From NCBI GenBank assembly GCA_029262635.1, contig JAJCZA010000024.1:62001-126000 (forward strand): DNA of 64,000 bases, given 5' to 3'. Under the pieces are notes generated by a model. That model was not told the origin of the DNA, searched no databases, and saw nothing but the letters and a program-made list of their open reading frames with translations. This document shows positions 9,854 to 18,991 of the stretch, piece after piece. Source of the stretch: Vampirovibrionales bacterium. GTDB lineage: Bacteria; Cyanobacteriota; Vampirovibrionia; Vampirovibrionales; Vampirovibrionaceae. How positions within the stretch are numbered: position 1 is the first letter of the stretch; the number at the start of each line of letters is the position of its first letter. The position numbers and the translations under genes were made by a program.

Positions 9854-10648
9854 ATGCAAATGGATATGATGGAAGCCCTGAAGTGGCCGTATAAAAAAGA
9901 AAATTGGGTATCAGCTATTATCATGCCGGGGGCGGTTTGCACCGGATTGATTGTCGCTTTTGTGGTTGTTTATTTCGTTTTTGTTGCCGGAATGGTCGGT
10001 GCCGCGGCTATTGGGGCCGCTTCTGAAGAAATGGGCATTATGGCTATGGTGCTTCTCTTTTTAAGTTATCTGGGAGTCGTTATTCTGCTAACGGCACTTT
10101 GTGCACCTATATACGGTTATTTCTGGGAAATGGCTTATGTTTTAAGGAGTGAAGGGTATGAGGCGGACTCGCCCTTATGGTCGGGCCGTTTTAAGGAGTA
10201 TTCTATCAACGGCCTTAAAATTGTCTGTTTTTCAGTGGTTCTCAACATTATTCATGTTTTCATTTCGCTGGTGATTCCACTGTTGAGTATGCCTTTTGGT
10301 GAGGTAGGGGAAATAATTTCAGGGCTTCTTTCCTTTATTTATAGTCTCTGCACCCTCGCAGTAATGCCTTTTATCTACTCGGCATTTATTCATACGGCGG
10401 AAAGCAAAAGCCTGAAGGACATGTTTAACGTGTCAAGGGCGGTTGAGGTTGGCTTGCAATGTTATTGGGGCGTGGTTGTAGCGTTTTTGGCCTGTATACT
10501 CATTAGCTTAGGCTATATGATTCTCTACGTGGTTTCGGTCTGCACGGTTGTCGGTATCCCCTTTGTTGCGGCGGCTCACTGGACAACATCAGTTCACCTG
10601 CTTGTTCAGGGGTTTGATAATTATAAAGCGGATGCTTTACCCGCTTAG
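9854..10648 (+). CDS. DUF4013-type membrane protein (second of a tandem pair)
   Basis: A 264-residue polytopic membrane protein opening MQMDMMEALKWPYKKENW. Its end (VSVCTVVGIPFVAAAHW) parallels that of the preceding gene. About six hydrophobic segments with small residues (GAAAIGAA) are present. It lies 50 bases after its paralogue and is probably co-transcribed with it. Function is unknown; the family is common in Archaea and scattered bacteria. It is convergent with the nucleotidyltransferase gene, 26 bases away. Confidence 0.7.
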   Translation: MQMDMMEALKWPYKKENWVSAIIMPGAVCTGLIVAFVVVYFVFVAGMVGAAAIGAASEEMGIMAMVLLFLSYLGVVILLTALCAPIYGYFWEMAYVLRSEGYEADSPLWSGRFKEYSINGLKIVCFSVVLNIIHVFISLVIPLLSMPFGEVGEIISGLLSFIYSLCTLAVMPFIYSAFIHTAESKSLKDMFNVSRAVEVGLQCYWGVVVAFLACILISLGYMILYVVSVCTVVGIPFVAAAHWTTSVHLLVQGFDNYKADALPA

Positions 10649-10674
10649 CCCCGTTAGAGAGCTTAAAACAATCG

Positions 10675-11787
10675 CTAAACCACTTGGACTTCCGAATGAT
10701 CGGCTAAGAGGAATTTATGACTGTTTGTTTTTAGTTGAGACAAGTTTTTCGGCCGCTCAATACGGCAACCCTGTCCGATAAGGCTGTCTTCAATGCGGTC
10801 GTGGATATGTTTAATGACACAGTTTTCCAGAATCACACTGTTCTGAATTTCCGAGTGAATAATTTCGCACCCGTCACCAATGCTGGTGTAAGGCCCAACA
10901 ACCGTATTTTCCAAGATACAGTTTGCCCCAATTTTTACAGGCCCAAGAATTCGGCAGTTTTTAAGATGGCTTCCTACACCAATAGCGACCTGTCCCTTGA
11001 TGTCTGAATCGATAGAAACATCTTGGTCAGGACTCGGGGCAGATAGTTCGCTTAGAACCGTCTGATTGGCTGTGAGCATGTCGTCTTTTTTCCCGGTATC
11101 GAGCCACCAGCCAGGATGAATTTGGCTTTTGACCTGCTTGCCCTGCTCAATCAGTTTTTGAATGGCGTCGGTAATCTCTAATTCGCCTCGTGCACTCGGC
11201 TGGATTTGGTTAATGGCGTCGAAAATAGCTGAAGTAAACAGATACACGCCCACCAATGCCAAATTAGACGGCGGGTTTTTGGGTTTTTCAATCAGGCGGA
11301 TAATGTTCTGGTCAGCGTCCAGTTCGGCCACCCCAAACGAAGAGGGATTGGTTACGGGCTTGAGCAGGAGCGAGGTCTCACATTGATCGTTCTGGAATTT
11401 TTCGATTAACGCTCGTAGATCACTGTTGATGAGGTTGTCACCCAGATACATTATAAATGGACTGTTGCCCAGATAAGGCTGAGCTATTTTAACGGCGTGG
11501 GCGAGTCCAGCCGGTTCGTCCTGAACAATAAATTCAATGGAAATATCATGATCATTCTTTAGGTTTTGGGCTTGGGTTTCTTTCCAATGTTTCAGGGATT
11601 GCTTGATGCTTTCGCCAGTTTCTGGACTAATAATGATCCCAAACTGCCGGATGCCCCCTTGATACAATCCGTCCATGGCGTAATGGAGAATCGGCTTGTT
11701 AGCAATCGGAACCAACTGCTTGGCCATGGCGTAGGTTAGGGGACGAAGACGAGTGCCCTTGCCTCCGGCCAGAATAAGGGCTTTCAT
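10675..11787 (-). CDS. Nucleotidyltransferase of the long RmlA/StrD type
   Basis: A 370-residue sugar-1-phosphate nucleotidyltransferase. The N-terminal Rossmann domain starts MKALILAGGKGTRLRPLTYA and has QDEPAGLAHAV and MYLGDNLI, the pattern of long-form glucose-1-phosphate thymidylyltransferases. The C-terminal 130 residues form hexapeptide repeats (left-handed beta-helix), for example VKIGANCILENTVVG. It should make dTDP-glucose, feeding deoxysugar synthesis. The start is fixed by context: ATG at 11787 overlaps the TGA of the upstream glycosyltransferase as ATGA, which suggests translational coupling. The frame is open 11 codons further upstream. Confidence 0.85.
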   Translation of the reverse strand: MKALILAGGKGTRLRPLTYAMAKQLVPIANKPILHYAMDGLYQGGIRQFGIIISPETGESIKQSLKHWKETQAQNLKNDHDISIEFIVQDEPAGLAHAVKIAQPYLGNSPFIMYLGDNLINSDLRALIEKFQNDQCETSLLLKPVTNPSSFGVAELDADQNIIRLIEKPKNPPSNLALVGVYLFTSAIFDAINQIQPSARGELEITDAIQKLIEQGKQVKSQIHPGWWLDTGKKDDMLTANQTVLSELSAPSPDQDVSIDSDIKGQVAIGVGSHLKNCRILGPVKIGANCILENTVVGPYTSIGDGCEIIHSEIQNSVILENCVIKHIHDRIEDSLIGQGCRIERPKNLSQLKTNSHKFLLADHSEVQVV

Positions 11788-12722
11788 GTCGCTGAAAGGG
11801 GTGATAGATCGTGCGGGCATGGGCCATGGATTCCTTTAAGAAAGTCCGTAACAGCCAGCCAATGGATTTTGGCGCTAGCTTTTTTATCGGGAGAACCGAA
11901 CAAGGCTTTTATTATACTGCGAATTAGTCGGAAAAGCGTGTAGAGGATGATGGTTATCTGATCCAGCCCACTGGCATAGGCCATCAGCATTTTTAGCCGA
12001 TTTCGCTGGTAGTAATACTGAGAGGCGGGGCTTCGTTTGCCGGTGGATGCGCCTTCTTTATGAAAGACCCGACTTCGGATAGCCAGTGTGATGGGATACC
12101 CTTTGCGAGACGCCCGCAGGCAAAATTCGCCGTCCTCGAAATAAAGAAAATACGATTCATCCAATGGACCCATACGCTTGATAAGTGGAACAGGAATAAG
12201 CATGCTGGCACCACTCAGAGTGGGAAGTTCCATGCCATCTTTGATTTCTGTTTCCGGTATGCCTCGGGTTCTTCCGGTATTCCATTGGATGCGGGTGCCC
12301 ACTTGCTGGTAAGTTCGGTCCGGGTAGAGAAGCAATGAACCCACTAACCCACCGGTTTTTTGAGCTTCCTGAACGAGATGACCTAATGCCCCAGCCTCAA
12401 CAGTGGTGTCGTTGTTTAAAAGCCAGATATAATCAGATTTTTTGCTATTTGCAAATTCAATACCCTGGTTATTACCGGCGCTAAAGCCTCGGTTCTCCTC
12501 TGAGGCAATCAAGTGAAAATCATACTGACTTTGAACCTGCTGAAGACGTTCCAGCGAATCATCGCCGGAGCAGTTATCAACGACCACAATTTTAAAATTA
12601 GGATACTTCAGTTCTTGTAAGGATTCCAGACAAGCGAGTGTGTCGTTTGTGCCCTGATAATTGAGGAGCAAAATGTAAACCAAGGGGTGTTCTCGGGTTT
12701 TTGTTTCCAAAGCCATATTCAT
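11784..12722 (-). CDS. Family 2 glycosyltransferase (rhamnosyltransferase-like)
   Basis: A 312-residue GT-A fold enzyme. YILLLNYQGTNDTLACLESL and IVVVDNCSGDDS form the nucleotide-binding part, and WLLNNDTTVE carries the metal-site region in the NNDT form usual for this subgroup. EDGEFCLRA is the conserved acidic acceptor region. It should transfer a sugar, perhaps dTDP-rhamnose, onto a lipid- or polymer-bound acceptor at the inner membrane. It begins 5 bases after the stop of the DUF1858-like gene with no good Shine-Dalgarno of its own, so translation probably relies on coupling. Confidence 0.85.
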   Translation of the reverse strand: MNMALETKTREHPLVYILLLNYQGTNDTLACLESLQELKYPNFKIVVVDNCSGDDSLERLQQVQSQYDFHLIASEENRGFSAGNNQGIEFANSKKSDYIWLLNNDTTVEAGALGHLVQEAQKTGGLVGSLLLYPDRTYQQVGTRIQWNTGRTRGIPETEIKDGMELPTLSGASMLIPVPLIKRMGPLDESYFLYFEDGEFCLRASRKGYPITLAIRSRVFHKEGASTGKRSPASQYYYQRNRLKMLMAYASGLDQITIILYTLFRLIRSIIKALFGSPDKKASAKIHWLAVTDFLKGIHGPCPHDLSPLSAT

Positions 12723-12727
12723 TTGGG

Positions 12728-12928
12728 TCAGGAGACAACTTTGTTCAGATCGTTCAGAATGGCATTCAGTGAAATCTGGTTAACGAGAACGCTAGCGGAA
12801 AGGTTTTCATATTGAAGTGCTTTGTAGCTAGGATGAAGCCCATAACGCTTAAAAACGTCTAGCGTGGTGGGGTATTTCTCGACGATGTCGGGGACGGACA
12901 TATCCGCCGTGATTTTAGGGGTACTCAT
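12728..12928 (-). CDS. Small DUF1858-like protein lacking cysteines
   Basis: A 66-residue protein: ITADMSVPDIVEKYPTTLDV, then FKRYGLH. This matches the DUF1858 / ScdA N-terminal pattern (sxxvxexxxxyPxxxxvFxxyG). Family members usually follow with a Cys-containing stretch, but here it is PSYKALQYENLS with no Cys, so a redox or metal role is unlikely. Its ATG overlaps the stop of radA as ATGA (12925-12928), and the GT2 gene follows within 5 bases, so it is the middle of a tightly coupled run. Function unknown. Confidence 0.65.
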   Translation of the reverse strand: MSTPKITADMSVPDIVEKYPTTLDVFKRYGLHPSYKALQYENLSASVLVNQISLNAILNDLNKVVS

Positions 12929-14475
12929 AACTCGAAGACAGGCTCCTTTTCAGTTTGTTTGGGGGATTGTTGGGTTTCAGGTTTTTTGGCTTGAGATTGC
13001 TTTTGATCTTGCTCGTACAGGCTTTTTAAAGATTGGGGCGACAAGCAAGCCGTAATGGCTTCCATTAGCGAGGTCACTGGGGCGATTCCAATGGTATCCG
13101 CAGGGGCTTTGCTACCGGACCCTTTTTGAGGAAAGCTGTTGGAGCCGGGAACGATAATGCGTTTAAAGCCAATCTTACGGGTTTCCAAAATTCGGGCTTC
13201 CACGTTGGGAACCGGTCGTACTTCGCCCGTCAAACCAATTTCGCCGGTTACGACGGTTCCAGGCTGGATGGAAATATCCCGTTGGCTGGTAATAATGGCC
13301 ATGGCGATGCCTAGATCGGCGGCGGGTTCGTCCAGTTTGAGCCCCCCCACCACATTGATATAAACGTCTTGTTTGCCAAAATCAAGCCCCAGTCGACGTT
13401 CCAGAACGGCAATAATTTGATGGAGTCGGTTGGTATCCGCACCGTTAGCGACCCGACGAGGCGTGCTGTAGGCGGATTGCCCAACAAGCGCCTGAATCTC
13501 TACCAGCATCGGGCGAGTGCCTTCCAGTGTGGAGACAATCACACTGCCGGGGTTGTTCCGGTAGCTGGACTCCGACAGGAACAGTTCACTGGGGTTGCTA
13601 ACTTCCGACAGACCATCCGGGCCGATTTCAAACACGCCAATCTCATGGGTGCCGCCAAAGCGGTTTTTCACCGTGCGCAAAATACGCAGGTTTTTATATT
13701 TTTCGCCTTCAAAATAAAGTACCGTGTCCACCGTGTGTTCCAGCAGTTTTGGACCCGAAACCTGGCCGTCTTTGGTCACGTGGCCGATGATGAAAATGGT
13801 GATATTGAGGGCCTTGGCCACGCTCATGAGAATGCCCGCACACTCTTTAATCTGGCTGATACTGCCGGGAGTGCCGGAAAGTTCTGGGCTAAACATGGAT
13901 TGAATACTGTCGATAATGACGAGTTCTGGTTTTTGGGCTTTGATGGCTTCCACCACCTGATGAATATTATTTTCTGAATAGATCCAGATGTTATCCGTAG
14001 GTAATTTTAGGCGTTCGGCCCGCTGTTTAATTTGGTAAGGAGATTCCTCACCCGCAATGTAAAAGACTTTACTCGGCGGCTCCGATTTGAGGGGTATCTT
14101 TTGAGCAACCCGAGAAGCTACCTGGAGCATCAGGGTAGATTTTCCGATACCGGGATCGCCACCGAGTAAAACGTAGCTGCCGGGCATAATACCCCCGCCA
14201 AGGACGCGATCTAATTCTGGAAAACCAGAGGGTGTACGAGTCGCATTCTCAGAGGTAACTTGCGAGAGGGGAGTGGGCTGGTCTAGTCGTTCAGCAAGGC
14301 TGGTCTTAAGGCTTTCGGTTACGTTTTGACGTTTATTAATTGTAGTGGATGAGCTTTTCAGGATTTTTTTTTCCACTAATGTTCCCCAACACCCACACTC
14401 TGGACATTTTCCAAGGTAAGATGGGGTGATGCAAGCGCACTTGCTACATTCAAAAGTAATAGAAGGTTTAGCCAT
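12925..14475 (-). CDS. radA: DNA repair protein RadA/Sms
   Basis: A 516-residue RadA. It has an N-terminal zinc finger (C10, C13, C24, C27), Walker A GGDPGIGKST (105-114), the KNRFG motif (270-274) typical of RadA, and a C-terminal Lon-protease-like domain (about 340-470). RadA is a hexameric helicase that promotes branch migration during recombinational repair. The last 35 residues are a Lys/Gln/Pro-rich tail, probably disordered. The downstream gene overlaps by ATGA, so radA is translated with the DUF1858-like gene. Confidence 0.96.
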   Translation of the reverse strand: MAKPSITFECSKCACITPSYLGKCPECGCWGTLVEKKILKSSSTTINKRQNVTESLKTSLAERLDQPTPLSQVTSENATRTPSGFPELDRVLGGGIMPGSYVLLGGDPGIGKSTLMLQVASRVAQKIPLKSEPPSKVFYIAGEESPYQIKQRAERLKLPTDNIWIYSENNIHQVVEAIKAQKPELVIIDSIQSMFSPELSGTPGSISQIKECAGILMSVAKALNITIFIIGHVTKDGQVSGPKLLEHTVDTVLYFEGEKYKNLRILRTVKNRFGGTHEIGVFEIGPDGLSEVSNPSELFLSESSYRNNPGSVIVSTLEGTRPMLVEIQALVGQSAYSTPRRVANGADTNRLHQIIAVLERRLGLDFGKQDVYINVVGGLKLDEPAADLGIAMAIITSQRDISIQPGTVVTGEIGLTGEVRPVPNVEARILETRKIGFKRIIVPGSNSFPQKGSGSKAPADTIGIAPVTSLMEAITACLSPQSLKSLYEQDQKQSQAKKPETQQSPKQTEKEPVFEL

Positions 14476-14579
14476 AGGGGTTCATGCCAGTTTGATCTTC
14501 TCTCTCATTAAGATGTTTTAATAAGCTTATTTTAGCATCCTCTACTTTTTCTGGTTTCTCGCTTTCTCGCTTTAAACTT

Positions 14580-16979
14580 TTAAAACTCGTCGTCGTAATC
14601 TTTTAGAACGGTCACTTCCTCGGTTTGGTAAGGATGGGTTGGAACTTTAGGTTTCAGGGCTTTTGAAACAAATTGTTCGACTTCATTACGAATTTCGGCT
14701 TGTTTTTGCCGTGCTCGTTCGGCGTCTTCTGTCGGGAGTTGAAATTCAGCGGAAGCTTTAGCGGATTCTATAAGAGAAGGCGCTTCCGGTAATGTCACTC
14801 CAGAAGAAGGCGGTTTTGAAGAAGACTTAGGAATGGGATTGTTAGAGGGTGGAGTAGAAGATGAAACCGCCTGCATTACCGGGGTGTTGGCTAATTTTTT
14901 GAAGACGGGTTGATTCCACTGTTCTGGATCCGGAATAACGGTGGGCTGAGAAGCTGACGCTAGGGGCTGTCCGGTTAGAGAAGGAGTTTGTTGCTTTTGA
15001 CGGTTAATTTGGCTCTCAGGTGCTAGGGGCTGGGTCTCTTTTTCAGGAGGTGTGGTCATTTTCGAGTCTTTATCCTCTTCTTCTTTCTGAGGCAGATATT
15101 TTTGGTACAGGACGGTGCTGGCATTTGAAGAAGCTTCGAGGGGTTGCTGTTTTCTGGCAGGGGTTCTGGGTAAGGGCTTAAAGGGAATATCTTCAAAAAG
15201 CTCGGTTAAGGTATGTTCGCCCAGTAGATCGTGGAGGTATTTAGCGTTTTCTGGGCTCATGTCTTCAAAATAAAGGCTTTCACCTGATTCACCCAAGACT
15301 CCCAGGATGGAAATGTTTTTGGGCGTAGTGGCGACGACCATATGCCGTCCCCAAAGCTCTACGAGGTGTAAGGCGTGGTTTACTTTAACTTCGCGCGAAG
15401 CCATACAGTTAAACTCAGGATTGAGTTGCGCCAACTGTTCCATATAGTGTTTGTACCGGCGAGTCCGTCTCTGTTGTTGATAATCCTGATACTCCTCCGA
15501 CATTTTATGGGTCAGACCGATCATAGAAGGCAAAGGGTTCCAAACTTTAATCTTGGACAAAGACAGATTTTTTCTGGATAACGAAAGGCTGGGTAATCGT
15601 CTTTTTATTTTTTTCTTCCAGCGTGCTTTTTTCTTTTCCTTGTGAGGAGGGACCAAGGATGTAGGAATGACAGGCGATAAAGTTCTGTCATTATCTTTTA
15701 GTGATTTAGACGGAGGCAACGTTGGTGGAAGTGGCGGTGCAGAAGGTTGGGTTAGATCCTTTTGTTTTTCTACTGACTTTGGTTCTGATTTTTCCGGGAC
15801 TATAGGTATTGTTGGTTTTTTTGATAGTTTTTCTTCATACTTTTTTTGCTGATTTTTAAAAAAGTCGGGGTACTTTTGCAGCAATTTAGGTAAGACCAAT
15901 TTAAAGAAAAGACCAATCAGCAGAAGAACAAAAATTAGGCTGATGATGATTCGAGTGACGGTACCGTCAGTAAATAGAGAAGGGGTAGCAGGTTTCATCA
16001 ATGTTTCAAGTGGTAAACCAGTGTTGCTTTTATCAGGAGAGGATGTTGCTTGAAATTGCCTCAGGTCAATGTCCTCTTCCAGTGCCATTAAGGTAAGCGT
16101 TTCTAGTTCAGTTTCCGTATTAGCGGTGCTTTCTTCCGGAATATTATCCAGCGCAATTTCATCTTCATCTTCTGGAGTGGGAGAGGCTTCTTCTTTTTGC
16201 AGGGTTGTGTCTTCCTCAAGCCCTGGAGTAATAAGGGGTTGAACTCTAGCGGGAGAGGTTGAATTTTGAGGTATTTCTTTAAGAGGAGCTTTGCTATTGG
16301 GGCTTGCTCCGGTTTTCTCTATTGAAGAAGCTGGGGCCACACTAGGGGCTTTGGGTGTCTTTGGCGAAGGAACAGTGGCTGGCTGTTTTGTGGTTAATTG
16401 TGCTTTGGGTGGCTTCTTTACGACCGGAATATCAACCCATTTAGACTTTTTTTTAGCTGGCTTTTTAAGTGTTGTCGGGGTGGATTTGGCCATTCGTTCG
16501 TTCATGGCGTTAATTTTATCTTGAGCTGATTGAAGCGCTGGTTGCTGGGAGGTAACGGCCTTTTCTACGGTTTCTTTCACGGCTTTAGAAGGGTGTTTAG
16601 TAATCGTGGATAAAGTGGAAAGATCCTGAATGCTCATAAAAATTTTGGTTGAGCGAATGGTGACAGTTGTTGCTGTATCGGTTTTCCCAATCTTGACCAG
16701 AGGGCGGCTGGCCGAGTCGACTCGAAGGGTTCCGGGTTTAAATCCTTTTGGAAAAGCGGTATGAGGCAATTCAATGATCATTTTATCGGCGTAGCGTTTT
16801 ATTTTCGCATCAGAAACCATCGAGGGATCCACACTGACATTGATATTCAGTTGCGCATCCTGATTAATAATAATGCCCCGCGTATCAGCCAAGCTAGCAA
16901 GGGTCGAAAAAACGAGCACTAACAAGGTTAGCAGTATAGAAGAGATGATTGAATTTTGAGGCCTAGAAAACGCGTGCAT
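14580..16979 (-). CDS. Large FliO-like membrane protein with periplasmic N-terminal domain
   Basis: A 799-residue protein. In order: signal peptide or signal anchor (about 12-32); beta-rich domain (33-120) resembling an AMIN-type module; Lys/Pro/Ser-rich linker (130-335); membrane helix (about 342-365); basic linker (366-510); and a compact domain (about 529-590) reading REVKVNHALHLVELWGRH then MVVATTPKNISILGVL. That domain fits the cytoplasmic beta-domain of the flagellar export protein FliO. The tail is disordered. FliO is normally 100-250 residues, so this is greatly enlarged. No flagellar genes are nearby. The assignment rests on one short motif. Confidence 0.5.
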   Translation of the reverse strand: MHAFSRPQNSIISSILLTLLVLVFSTLASLADTRGIIINQDAQLNINVSVDPSMVSDAKIKRYADKMIIELPHTAFPKGFKPGTLRVDSASRPLVKIGKTDTATTVTIRSTKIFMSIQDLSTLSTITKHPSKAVKETVEKAVTSQQPALQSAQDKINAMNERMAKSTPTTLKKPAKKKSKWVDIPVVKKPPKAQLTTKQPATVPSPKTPKAPSVAPASSIEKTGASPNSKAPLKEIPQNSTSPARVQPLITPGLEEDTTLQKEEASPTPEDEDEIALDNIPEESTANTETELETLTLMALEEDIDLRQFQATSSPDKSNTGLPLETLMKPATPSLFTDGTVTRIIISLIFVLLLIGLFFKLVLPKLLQKYPDFFKNQQKKYEEKLSKKPTIPIVPEKSEPKSVEKQKDLTQPSAPPLPPTLPPSKSLKDNDRTLSPVIPTSLVPPHKEKKKARWKKKIKRRLPSLSLSRKNLSLSKIKVWNPLPSMIGLTHKMSEEYQDYQQQRRTRRYKHYMEQLAQLNPEFNCMASREVKVNHALHLVELWGRHMVVATTPKNISILGVLGESGESLYFEDMSPENAKYLHDLLGEHTLTELFEDIPFKPLPRTPARKQQPLEASSNASTVLYQKYLPQKEEEDKDSKMTTPPEKETQPLAPESQINRQKQQTPSLTGQPLASASQPTVIPDPEQWNQPVFKKLANTPVMQAVSSSTPPSNNPIPKSSSKPPSSGVTLPEAPSLIESAKASAEFQLPTEDAERARQKQAEIRNEVEQFVSKALKPKVPTHPYQTEEVTVLKDYDDEF

Positions 16980-17120
16980 TCAGCTATCCTGTCACTTCCA
17001 CCAACAGTTTATTATAACGTGAATTGATTTACCAGAATCATTTGGCGGGATTTGTTATTTAAAAGCTATTTTATTAAAAGCGCTTCTCTGTAGGAAATTG
17101 CTTGTGGTCTTTTTAAATGT

Positions 17121-17624
17121 TTAGATTTCGTAATCCGGTTGACCGGCTTGAGTAATCGTGAGAATGCCGCTGCCAACGTGGAACCGGATTTTTCGTCCCT
17201 TGTTTCCCCCAACATCCGCTTTTTTGATGGACAGCCCATGTTTTGAAATGATGGTTCGGATGGCAATCGCGTTTCGTGTTCCAATATTAAGGGAGTTGGT
17301 ACCGCCGCCGCCAAAGTTGAAGAGCTGTGCTCCCCCCACGATACGAACGAGTGTGTCCTGTTTCTGTGCGCCTTTGTCGAGATACTGTTGAACGAGTTCT
17401 GGGATTGCCAGATCCGCAAAGCGTCCGGGAGTCATTTCGTCGGTTGCTCCGGCTAAAGAGCTGTCCGGGAGAAGAACATGAGCCATTCCACCAATACATT
17501 GGAGTTTGTCATACATCACAACAGCAATCCCAGAACTTAGGTTGTTGATAACCATAGACACAGAGGGAAGATTAGTGATTTTAATCTCGCCAATCGGGAC
17601 TTCTTCTTGTAAATCGACTCCCAT
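17121..17624 (-). CDS. cheD: CheD homologue lacking the catalytic Cys and Thr
   Basis: A 167-residue CheD-fold protein: MVINNLSSGIAVVMYDKL then GGMAHVLLPDSS, and a C-terminal GGxxLF / GTRNAIAIRTIISKHG block. CheD deamidates receptor glutamines and stimulates the CheC phosphatase. In Thermotoga CheD the triad is T21, C27 (in LGSC) and H44. Here the aligned segment is LSSG, so Cys is Gly and Thr is Ile; only the His (GMAH) remains. Deamidase activity is therefore doubtful. It follows the HDOD gene by 7 bases and lies far from the main che operon. Confidence 0.85.
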   Translation of the reverse strand: MGVDLQEEVPIGEIKITNLPSVSMVINNLSSGIAVVMYDKLQCIGGMAHVLLPDSSLAGATDEMTPGRFADLAIPELVQQYLDKGAQKQDTLVRIVGGAQLFNFGGGGTNSLNIGTRNAIAIRTIISKHGLSIKKADVGGNKGRKIRFHVGSGILTITQAGQPDYEI

Positions 17625-17631
17625 TTATATT

Positions 17632-18552
17632 TTAGGCCCCGCCTTTTAAAGATTGAGTCATCTCGTTAACCACTTCTTCAAGATGAATGAGGCGCGCCAG
17701 CGTCGTATCCATGAACTCAACATCGACTTTGACGCCAAGTTGATCTAGAGCATCTTGATCTAGTGTGTACATCAGGCCATCATTGCCCATACCGGAGCCA
17801 ATCATTTTGGTGAAGGCATCAGCCAGATGGATGATGGTGACGAGCTTGTAGAGTCCGGGTTTTTCCTTAATCGGAAGTGAGCTTTCCGGGAGTTCTGAGG
17901 GCTTATTTTTGAATTCGATAACCGCAATGAGTTCCTCAGGCAAATTCCACTTTTTAGCCATGTGTTTGCCGACGGTATTGTGGTTAATGCCAAGCACGCG
18001 CATTTCTGCTTCACTAAAAGGAACTTGAGAACGAATAGCCACTTCTTCAATGTTTTTGTAGCTGGAACCGACGTACTCTCCAAGAACAATCTTTCCTAGG
18101 TCACGTAATAGTGCGGCGGTAAAGGCAAGTTCAGGGTCGATGCCCCCAATGGTTTGGGCTAAATATTTAGAATAAACTGCACAGGTAATGGCGTTATAAA
18201 AAAGCTCGCCTTTTCCCAATCCATAGCCCTCAACGGGTTTATCCAAAGCCATTTTTGAAATAATGACATAGACCAAGCTTTTCAGTGTTTTTAACCCAAG
18301 AATCGCAACGGCTTCCTTGACGGTTAGAATCTGGCGATTTAGCCCATAGGCCGCAGAATTGCAAAGACGCAGAACTTGTGTCGTCATATCTGGGTCTAAA
18401 CGGATGATATTGGCCATTTCTTCGGCATTCGCGTCCGGGTTATCAAGAAGGCGAATCAGTCGAATGGCGGCTTCAGGCATCTGAGGGAGTTTATCGACCT
18501 TAGACTCAATTTCTTCTAGTGTCACCTGATGTCCCGTATTCATAGTGATCAA
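17632..18552 (-). CDS. HDOD-domain protein
   Basis: A 306-residue protein dominated by an HDOD domain (about 20-225): LPQMPEAAIRLIRLLDNPDA, then RLDPDMTTQVLRLCNSAAYG, typical of the family. HDOD proteins are HD-fold relatives, usually lacking metal ligands, that act in two-component and cyclic-nucleotide signalling. The start is TTG at 18552 (AAGGA close by) or ATG at 18543 (AAGGA 12 bases upstream). It is the first gene of a pair with cheD, so it probably belongs to motility or taxis signalling. Confidence 0.85.
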   Translation of the reverse strand: MITMNTGHQVTLEEIESKVDKLPQMPEAAIRLIRLLDNPDANAEEMANIIRLDPDMTTQVLRLCNSAAYGLNRQILTVKEAVAILGLKTLKSLVYVIISKMALDKPVEGYGLGKGELFYNAITCAVYSKYLAQTIGGIDPELAFTAALLRDLGKIVLGEYVGSSYKNIEEVAIRSQVPFSEAEMRVLGINHNTVGKHMAKKWNLPEELIAVIEFKNKPSELPESSLPIKEKPGLYKLVTIIHLADAFTKMIGSGMGNDGLMYTLDQDALDQLGVKVDVEFMDTTLARLIHLEEVVNEMTQSLKGGA

Positions 18553-18991
18553 TGGTCCTTATTTTACCTACGCAAGTAGTAATTTGTAGTACACACTAAG
18601 CCTGATTATTAGCCTTAGTTATACCATTATTACCGCTTAAGATGAGAGAAAAGCGGTTTAAAGTCGTCCGAACAAATGACAAACAAATGATAAACGAGAA
18701 AAACTCGAAGAAGAAAATATAAAGAAATGAAAAAAATGAAAATATGTAAACAAAAATGACCCTCTCATTTCTTGCGATCCTAACGAGTAGTACAGCCTTT
18801 CAAAATCGATGGAAAACCCACTCTACTGCATTTGTCATTGTTGGCTCCCTCAAAAATAATCTGAAACGGACCTTCAATCTTGCTTACATTTCGCAAAAAA
18901 TCGTTTTAAAACCACTTTTTTAAGGCCATAATGTGTAGAATTAAGTAGTCAGAAGATAAAGCCGATTAAATTGGCAAGGGGATCTTTCACA
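18553..18991. other. Divergent intergenic region upstream of ftsZ
   Basis: About 440 AT-rich bases between the leftward HDOD gene and the rightward ftsZ. No ORF or RNA gene is convincing. Several AAATGA-like repeats occur at about 18677-18750. AAGGGG (18976-18981) is the ftsZ ribosome-binding site. I cannot place promoter boxes securely. Confidence 0.4.
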
